Shown: one piece after another, positions 58,282 to 64,000 of the stretch
How the letters are laid out: each line of letters opens with the position of its first letter
How positions within the stretch are numbered: the first letter of the stretch is position 1
NCBI RefSeq assembly: GCF_900167345.1
Contig: NZ_FUXB01000015.1
Span: forward strand, 1-64,000
Reading direction: 5' to 3'
DNA from: Vibrio cincinnatiensis DSM 19608
GTDB lineage: Bacteria > Pseudomonadota > Gammaproteobacteria > Enterobacterales > Vibrionaceae
DNA: 64,000 nucleotides
The notes under the pieces: model-generated
Databases searched by the model: none
Told to the model about the DNA's origin: nothing
Seen by the model: only the letters and a program-made list of their open reading frames with translations
Program-made: the position numbers and the translations under genes

Positions 58282-59682
58282 ATGAGTCAGCCACACGCTT
58301 CGCGTCAACCGGATTTAATCTATCAGTTAAACGATCGACCACCTCTACCTCAAACGCTTTTTGCAGCATTACAGCACTTACTCGCTATGTTTGTTGCAGT
58401 TATCACGCCATCATTGATCATCTGTCAATCACTAGGAGTGCCAGCCGATCAAACCAACACCATCATTAGTATGTCGCTGTTTGCTTCTGGTCTATCTTCT
58501 TTTATTCAAATCCGAACCTTCGGTCCGATTGGCTCAGGTTTACTCTCTATTCAAGGCACCAGTTTTAACTTCTTAGGCCCCATTATTGGTGCAGGCTTAG
58601 CGTTAAAGGCGGGAGGAGCGGATATCTCCACCATGATGGCAGCCATTTTTGGCACTATTCTGGTTGCCTCCTTTGCTGAAATCTTACTCTCTCGCGTCCT
58701 TGAATTTGCACAACGCATTATTACCCCGTTGGTATCCGGAATTGTGGTGACCTTAATTGGCTTAACCTTAGTGCAAGTCGGCCTTGTTTCTATGGGTGGC
58801 GGTTACGCCGCCTTAAACGATGGCTCTTTCGGTAGCTTAGATAAATTGGCACTAGCAGGAACCGTCTTAGCTCTGATCGTGATCCTAAACCGTGCCCGAA
58901 ACCCTTACGTCCGTGTCGCCTCAATTGTGATCGCTATGGTGGTGGGGTATGTGATGGCCTATTTGATGGGAATGGTGGATACCAGCCAAAAACCGCAGAG
59001 CGGTTTGATCGCGCTTCCGATCCCGATGCAATATGGTTTGAGCTTTGACTGGTCTTTATTTATTCCTCTGGTACTGATTTTCCTTATTACGGCGTTAGAA
59101 GCCATTGGAGACATTACCGCCACCTCAGAAGTCTCTGGTGAACCCGTTAAAGGCCCCGTCTATATGAAACGGATTAAGGGTGGCGTATTGGCGGATGGCC
59201 TGAACTCTGCACTGGCCGCCGTGTTTAACAGTTTTCCCAATTCGACCTTCAGCCAAAATAACGGCGTGATTTTGCTGACCGGTGTCGCCAGCCGTTATGT
59301 GGGTTACTTTATTGCTGGCATGCTGATCCTGCTTGGCTTATTCCCCGGCGTGGCGAGTTTTGTACAACTCATTCCTGAGCCTGTACTCGGCGGTGCAACC
59401 ATCGTTATGTTTGGCACCATTGCCGCCGCAGGGGTAAGAATTATTTCTCGCGTTGAGCTAGACAGACGAGCCATTTTAATTATGGCATTGTCATTTTCAA
59501 TGGGTCTAGGGATTGCCCAAAAACCAGAAATTCTTCAGTTTATGCCTGAATTTATTAAGAGTATTTTCTCATCGGGTGTTGCTGCCGGAGGCATTACTGC
59601 AATTCTTCTGAATTTACTATTACCAGAGCATCGCTCAATGCATGAAGAAGAAACCACTGAGCAGGTATTAGAAAGAGAATAA
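58282..59682 (+). CDS. xanP: Xanthine permease XanP (NCS2 family)
   Basis: 466 residues. NCS2 nucleobase:proton symporter with fourteen expected membrane segments. Start [27 protein letters not shown] and the substrate region [14 protein letters not shown] and [19 protein letters not shown] correspond closely to E. coli XanP, which also lies near recG. Specificity for xanthine rather than uracil is by this similarity and by the PurR-type operator upstream. Confidence 0.88.
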   Translation: MSQPHASRQPDLIYQLNDRPPLPQTLFAALQHLLAMFVAVITPSLIICQSLGVPADQTNTIISMSLFASGLSSFIQIRTFGPIGSGLLSIQGTSFNFLGPIIGAGLALKAGGADISTMMAAIFGTILVASFAEILLSRVLEFAQRIITPLVSGIVVTLIGLTLVQVGLVSMGGGYAALNDGSFGSLDKLALAGTVLALIVILNRARNPYVRVASIVIAMVVGYVMAYLMGMVDTSQKPQSGLIALPIPMQYGLSFDWSLFIPLVLIFLITALEAIGDITATSEVSGEPVKGPVYMKRIKGGVLADGLNSALAAVFNSFPNSTFSQNNGVILLTGVASRYVGYFIAGMLILLGLFPGVASFVQLIPEPVLGGATIVMFGTIAAAGVRIISRVELDRRAILIMALSFSMGLGIAQKPEILQFMPEFIKSIFSSGVAAGGITAILLNLLLPEHRSMHEEETTEQVLERE

Positions 59683-59722
59683 GGGTAAAACCAACACTCG
59701 CTATTATCTTCTCTTTATGCTT

Positions 59723-59843
59723 CGTCATCCTTTTGTTACGCATCCAGCTTTACTACTGGTTATCCCCACGCAGGTGCAATGCTGATCGTTCAAGTTATTC
59801 ATTTTCCTTAAACGAACAGCATTGCGTCTACACGGGAATGACG
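59723..59843. repeat. Imperfect palindromic element between xanP and envZ
   Basis: Arms GCAATGCTG-A-TCGTT (59776-59790) and AACGA-A-CAGCATTGC (59811-59825) pair over 14 bases with one mismatch. The outer ends CGTCATCC (59723-59730) and GGGAATGACG (59834-59843) are also nearly inverted repeats. Looks like a short palindromic intergenic repeat (REP/ERIC- or MITE-like). Copy number elsewhere is unknown. Confidence 0.45.
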
Positions 59844-59899
59844 GTTTTCAAAACGGCGGAAAGCAGAGATAAATTCCCACACCCAGTAGAAGAGTAGCG

Positions 59900-61201
59900 T
59901 TATCTTGTTGGAAAACTGATTTGAATTTTCAATCCGCCTTCTGCACGATTATTGAGCACAACGGAACCATGATGCTGACTCACAATCCGCTTGACGATGG
60001 CAAGCCCTAGCCCGGTACCTTCACTTCCGCGAGCCGTATCTCCACGAATAAAGGGTTCAAACACTTTATTGACTTGGCTCGGCTCTATCCCCGGTCCATT
60101 ATCTTCAACACAGACCCACACCATACTTTTATCCGCCGTAATCCCCGTGGTCATTTTCACCCAGCCATTACCATAGCGAAGTGCATTAACCACTAAATTC
60201 GTTACCGCCCGTTTAATCGCAATAGGATTACCAAAAGCCGGCTCAATTAATGGCTGTAATTCAACCTCGATCTTAACTTCATATCCCCCTTCCGAAGAGG
60301 CAATGTCGCTGGCGATTTCATTCAAGTTGACATGCTGAAAGGTTTGCTTATCTACCGGTTTCAAATAATCCATAAACTGACTGATTATCTCATTACACTC
60401 TTCAGTATCACCGATGATCCCCTCAGCTAAATAGCTGTCTTCCGGAGACATCATTTCCGTTGCTAAGCGAATGCGGGTCAATGGTGTTCGTAAATCATGA
60501 CTAATGCCAGCCATTAATAGGGCACGATCTTCTTCTAATGCTTGGATTCCTTGCGACATCTGATTAAAAGCACGAGTTACCGCTCGAATTTCACTCGCGC
60601 CTTTTTCGGGAATAGGAGGAGGAATCTCACCTCGCCCAACCGATAAGGCCGCTTTTTCTAACGTGCTCAACGGACGATTTTGTAAGCGAATAAAGAGCCA
60701 GCCCCCCACCAAGATTAGAATTGCCATCACAATGCTATTACGAAATAGCGGTGCAAAATCTTCTTCTCGCAATTCAGAAAGGGGGATGCGTAATATTTTC
60801 CCCGGCAACAATTCAATCTTCATCCATAAGAGATAACTTTCTTCCCCAACCCCCATACGCACTTCGGTAACAGAGCCAAGTTCTTCGGTCATCTCTTCGC
60901 TCATCAAATCAATACTGATCGCTCGCTGAAATTCTTCCCCGGCAGGCCCCTCTTCATTAAATAACTCTACTCCCAACTTTTCGAGTACCCGTAAACGCAT
61001 CGAGGTGCCCAGCTCATTTTCCACATGCGCAAAGGAATCATCCAACATCAAGCTGATTTCATGGCTGAGGATTTTATTAAACTGCTGCAAACTAGGAATA
61101 ATGGCATAGTTAATTAATGCGTAATAGGAATAGGCTTGGCTAGCAATCAGTAGAGTAAAAAAGAGTAAAATAGTTTGGGTAAAGGAGCTGCGAATGCGCA
61201 T
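59900..61201 (-). CDS. envZ: Osmosensor histidine kinase EnvZ
   Basis: 433 residues. First membrane helix about 10-32, periplasmic domain to about 153, second helix about 154-172, HAMP, H-box [16 protein letters not shown] with His235, and the ATP domain ([34 protein letters not shown]). Phosphorylates and dephosphorylates OmpR. Downstream of ompR with an 85-base gap, longer than the E. coli overlap. Confidence 0.95.
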   Translation of the reverse strand: MRIRSSFTQTILLFFTLLIASQAYSYYALINYAIIPSLQQFNKILSHEISLMLDDSFAHVENELGTSMRLRVLEKLGVELFNEEGPAGEEFQRAISIDLMSEEMTEELGSVTEVRMGVGEESYLLWMKIELLPGKILRIPLSELREEDFAPLFRNSIVMAILILVGGWLFIRLQNRPLSTLEKAALSVGRGEIPPPIPEKGASEIRAVTRAFNQMSQGIQALEEDRALLMAGISHDLRTPLTRIRLATEMMSPEDSYLAEGIIGDTEECNEIISQFMDYLKPVDKQTFQHVNLNEIASDIASSEGGYEVKIEVELQPLIEPAFGNPIAIKRAVTNLVVNALRYGNGWVKMTTGITADKSMVWVCVEDNGPGIEPSQVNKVFEPFIRGDTARGSEGTGLGLAIVKRIVSQHHGSVVLNNRAEGGLKIQISFPTR

Positions 61202-61286
61202 GGTGCACCTACATCAAGAAGGTAAACGAGGAAAAAGGTTGAAGCATAAGCCAGCCATCATACTATGATTCACTGGCTTTCATCAT

Positions 61287-62009
61287 TTAACTGGCAGCCT
61301 TTCCATCTGGAACAAAGACGTAACCTAAACCCCAGACGGTTTGAATGTAACGAGGTTTACTCGGATCGATTTCCAGCATCCGTCGTAAACGAGAGATCTG
61401 TACATCAATGGAACGCTCCATAGCAGAATACTCTCGGCCACGCGCCATATTCATCAATTTATCTCGAGACAGCGGCTCACGAGCATTGGTCACCAACGCT
61501 TTGAGAACGGCAAACTCCCCCGAAGTTAACGGCATGGGCTCTTCACCACGAAACATTTCCCGTGTACCTAAATTCAGACGAAACTCACCAAATTCAACGA
61601 TGGTGTCATCAGCACTAGGCGCTCCCGGAGCTTCAACCACTTGGCGACGCAAGACAGCTTTAATACGAGCCAATAATTCACGTGGATTAAACGGTTTTGG
61701 CAAGTAATCATCGGCTCCCACTTCTAAACCAACGATACGATCAATTTCATCCCCTTTCGCAGTGAGCATCAAAATAGGAATTGAATTGTTGGCATTTCTC
61801 AAGCGGCGACAAATAGAAAGGCCATCTTCACCCGGCAGCATTAGGTCTAACACCATCAAATGAAACGTTTCACGCGTGAGTAAGCGATCCATCTGTTCAC
61901 TATTTGCCACACTGCGGACTTGGAAACCTTGCTCAGATAAGTAACGCTCCAACAGTGCACGTAATCGTGCATCATCATCAACCACTAATATTTTATAGTT
62001 TTCTTGCAT
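61287..62009 (-). CDS. ompR: Response regulator OmpR
   Basis: 240 residues from the ATG at 62009 (MQENYKILVVDDD), the E. coli OmpR start; the open frame to 62024 is not conserved. Receiver with Asp55 (LMVLDLMLPGEDG), acidic pocket at 11-13, lysine in LPKPFNPRELLARI; winged-helix output domain. Controls porin and osmotic genes. In relatives the neighbour is greB; here it is the eda terminator, with a 193-base gap to eda. Confidence 0.97.
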   Translation of the reverse strand: MQENYKILVVDDDARLRALLERYLSEQGFQVRSVANSEQMDRLLTRETFHLMVLDLMLPGEDGLSICRRLRNANNSIPILMLTAKGDEIDRIVGLEVGADDYLPKPFNPRELLARIKAVLRRQVVEAPGAPSADDTIVEFGEFRLNLGTREMFRGEEPMPLTSGEFAVLKALVTNAREPLSRDKLMNMARGREYSAMERSIDVQISRLRRMLEIDPSKPRYIQTVWGLGYVFVPDGKAAS

Positions 62010-62171
62010 GTTCACAGATCCCACGAAAAAGAGAAGACACCCAAACAGGGAAATCCATCAAAATGTAACACCGTTCCTCGGTGAACAATTCAAAGAATTG
62101 TTAGCATTTATTACTTATCAATATCATAGCGTAGATTATTTAGTAAAAAAGCTTTCAACGTAGCAGAAAGC

Positions 62172-62197
62172 AAAAAGCCAACCTTTTCGGTTGGCTT
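62172..62197 (-). terminator. Terminator of gntP-eda
   Basis: Minus strand stem AAGCCAACC / GGTTGGCTT (62197-62189 with 62183-62175), loop GAAAA, followed by TTTTG. Confidence 0.9.
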
Positions 62198-62202
62198 CAC
62201 TG

Positions 62203-62811
62203 TTATAGTTCACGTATCAGCGTTGCTAAAGAATCCCAGTCCCCTTTATCCATAAGATCGCTGGGAACCATCCAAGTTCCCCCGCAGGCAATCACAGATT
62301 TTAGGGCGAGGTAATCTTGCACATTACCCGGATGAATCCCTCCCGTTGGCATAAATTTGACAGGGTAAACCGCAGACAGTGATTTTAACATCGCCACCCC
62401 ACCGGAAGGTTCTGCGGGGAAGAATTTCACGGTTTTGAGACCCATTTCCATGGCCTGTTCAACTAAACTAGGGTTATTTATGCCTGGTACAATCGCCACA
62501 CCTCGCTGTTGGCAATACTTTACGATCGTGGGATTAAAGCCTGGGCTCACAATGAAATCCGCTCCTGCTTTTATCGCTTTATCCACCTGTTCTGTCGTCA
62601 AGACAGTTCCCGCACCAATCAGCATTTCTGGGTAGGCTTCGCGCATCAGACGAATCGATTCTTCTGCGGCTTCAGTACGGAAAGTGACTTCAGCGCAAGG
62701 CAAGCCATTCTCTACCAACACGTTGGCTAATGGAACCGCCTGTTGGGTATCGTTAATTGCAATGACTGGGACAATTTTTATCTCAGTAAGTCGTTGTTCT
62801 AATGTCATCAT
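62203..62811 (-). CDS. eda: KDPG/KHG aldolase (Entner-Doudoroff)
   Basis: 202 residues. Cleaves 2-keto-3-deoxy-6-phosphogluconate to pyruvate and glyceraldehyde 3-phosphate. Schiff-base lysine Lys129 in TVKFFPAEPSGG, the EVTFRT motif with the catalytic glutamate, and MPTGGIHPGN are visible. Two ATG codons begin the frame; AAGG is seven bases before the first. Nine bases after the gluconate permease gene, so one operon for gluconate use. Confidence 0.96.
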   Translation of the reverse strand: MMTLEQRLTEIKIVPVIAINDTQQAVPLANVLVENGLPCAEVTFRTEAAEESIRLMREAYPEMLIGAGTVLTTEQVDKAIKAGADFIVSPGFNPTIVKYCQQRGVAIVPGINNPSLVEQAMEMGLKTVKFFPAEPSGGVAMLKSLSAVYPVKFMPTGGIHPGNVQDYLALKSVIACGGTWMVPSDLMDKGDWDSLATLIREL

Positions 62812-62820
62812 AGATAAACC

Positions 62821-63999
62821 TTACAAAATAAAGCTTAGTGTCGCTACAATAATAAAGGCGATACTACCAAGCAGAGTTTCCATTACTGTCCATGTTTTGA
62901 GCGTGGTTTTCTCATCCATCTCAAGTAAGCGAGAGACGAGCCAGAATCCTGAGTCGTTAAAGTGTGACAATACCGTTGCACCACCAGCAATCGCAATCAC
63001 GATAAAACATAAGTCGAGTTCAGACAAACCTGTGGTTTGCGATACGATAGGAGCCATCAGCGCGGCCGTCGTGGTCAGAGCGACAGTGGCAGAACCTTGC
63101 GCAACGCGCAAACACGTTGAGATAACAAAAGCAGCCACAATCACTGGCATCCCGGTATGGGCAAGAACATCCGCCAACGCTTGACCGATACCACTCGAAC
63201 GCAAAACGCCACCAAACATACCGCCCGCCCCGGTCACCAAAATAACCGCGCAAATAGGGGCTAGGGCATCGGTACACAGTTTTTCCAATTTACCCATACC
63301 GTACTTGCCTGCAAAGGTAAATAAGCAAACCAATAACGTAATAAGCAGCGCTATCGGAGTTTTACCCAACATACGTAAAAATTCGACAACAGGATGTTGA
63401 CCATCAATCATCCCTGCCACGGCCAAGGTATTAAGGCCTGTATCCATAAAAATTAATAATACCGGTAAAACTAAAATCAGCAGTACGGTCGAGAATTTCG
63501 GCAGATCTGATTTATCTTTAAACATCACCTCCGTGTTTAAAAACGCTTTTGAGAGTGGAATGTTGAATTTTTCGCCGCAATATAAACCAAACAGATAAGC
63601 GCCTAAGTACCAAGTAGGAATAGCGACCAGCAAACCAATCACAAGCAATAAACCAATGTCTGCCCCAAGTAGCTCAGCAGCAGCAACGGGGCCTGGATGA
63701 GGGGGTACGAAAGCGTGCATGACGGCAAATGCCCCAGCCGCTGGTAAAGCATACTTAAGTGGTGAGCCACCAAACCGTTTAGCAACACTAAACAAAATCG
63801 GCATCATAACGATTAAGCCAGCATCAAAAAAAATGGGGAAGCCGAATAGCAGTGAGGCAACGCCAAGTGCCAATGGCGCTTTCTGCTCACCAAACCGGCC
63901 AATTAACGTATCAGCGAGCACTTTTGCTCCACCGGTGACTTCTAAAATTTTACCAATCATGGCACCAAGGCCAACCAATAAAGCAACCGAGGCTAACGT
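62821..63999 (-). CDS. Gluconate permease, GntP family (N-terminus outside the window)
   Basis: Partial: the frame runs off the right edge, with about 393 codons visible of the usual 440-450. Many membrane segments; family motifs FGFPIFFDAGLIVMMPILFSV, HAFVPPHPGPVAAAELLGAD, and GAGGMFGGVLRSSGIGQALA near the C-terminus. Imports gluconate by proton symport. Followed by eda after nine bases; gluconokinase and edd may lie beyond the right edge. The GntP versus GntU branch cannot be fixed here. Confidence 0.92.
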   Translation of the reverse strand, partial: TLASVALLVGLGAMIGKILEVTGGAKVLADTLIGRFGEQKAPLALGVASLLFGFPIFFDAGLIVMMPILFSVAKRFGGSPLKYALPAAGAFAVMHAFVPPHPGPVAAAELLGADIGLLLVIGLLVAIPTWYLGAYLFGLYCGEKFNIPLSKAFLNTEVMFKDKSDLPKFSTVLLILVLPVLLIFMDTGLNTLAVAGMIDGQHPVVEFLRMLGKTPIALLITLLVCLFTFAGKYGMGKLEKLCTDALAPICAVILVTGAGGMFGGVLRSSGIGQALADVLAHTGMPVIVAAFVISTCLRVAQGSATVALTTTAALMAPIVSQTTGLSELDLCFIVIAIAGGATVLSHFNDSGFWLVSRLLEMDEKTTLKTWTVMETLLGSIAFIIVATLSFIL

Positions 64000-64000
64000 G

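Overview
The window is a continuous stretch of housekeeping chromosome from a gammaproteobacterium, almost certainly a Vibrio. The evidence is the protein families (DUF3135, a short FtsN, a CrbR-type regulator beside acetate-uptake genes, NhaP2) and a gene order that, as I recall it, follows V. cholerae chromosome 1 and, in blocks, E. coli. Coding density is high. I see no tRNA or rRNA gene, insertion sequence, prophage, integron, CRISPR array or toxin-antitoxin locus. The first and last genes are cut by the window edges.

Layout. 1-7 kb: end of frdBCD (fumarate reductase), efp and epmB (EF-P and its lysylation enzyme) divergent, a small MgtC/SapB protein, a ModF-like double ABC protein, and groES-groEL behind a sigma-32 promoter. 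7-12 kb: an orphan SufR-like regulator, DUF3135 and DUF805 proteins, a small CHMI-family tautomerase, tpiA, and a MATE exporter. 12-20 kb, minus strand: rraA, menA, hslVU (sigma-32 promoter), ftsN, cytR, priA, then rpmE on the plus strand. 20-27 kb: malic enzyme and the methionine block metJ / metBL / metF with visible met boxes. 27-34 kb: zapB, glpX, pfkA, fieF, cpxP / cpxRA with a CpxR box, trmL. 34-42 kb: a cold-shock gene with a long leader, fxsA, aspA-dcuA, pdxY, dsbD. 42-51 kb: a pullulanase lipoprotein, a CrbR-like response regulator, nhaP2, and DUF485-actP. 51-59.7 kb: yhhQ with a preQ1-I-like leader, gmk, rpoZ-spoT, trmH, recG, xanP. 59.9-64 kb, minus strand: ompR-envZ and a gntP-eda operon.

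Functional themes. Anaerobic C4-dicarboxylate metabolism (aspA makes fumarate, DcuA exchanges it, Frd reduces it); protein quality control and envelope stress (GroESL, HslVU, CpxPRA, DsbD); methionine synthesis under MetJ; purine and queuosine-precursor uptake (PurR-like boxes at gmk/yhhQ and xanP, preQ1-like leader at yhhQ); upper glycolysis and gluconeogenesis (tpiA, glpX, pfkA).

No gene cluster looks like an undescribed system. The least explained signals are regulatory: a lone SufR-type cysteine-rich regulator with a palindrome inside its own promoter, a structured xanP leader with two competing pairings, an imperfect palindrome downstream of xanP, and a ModF homologue whose first ATP site has lost its P-loop. 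All searches and foldings suggested below remain to be run; everything here was read by eye.
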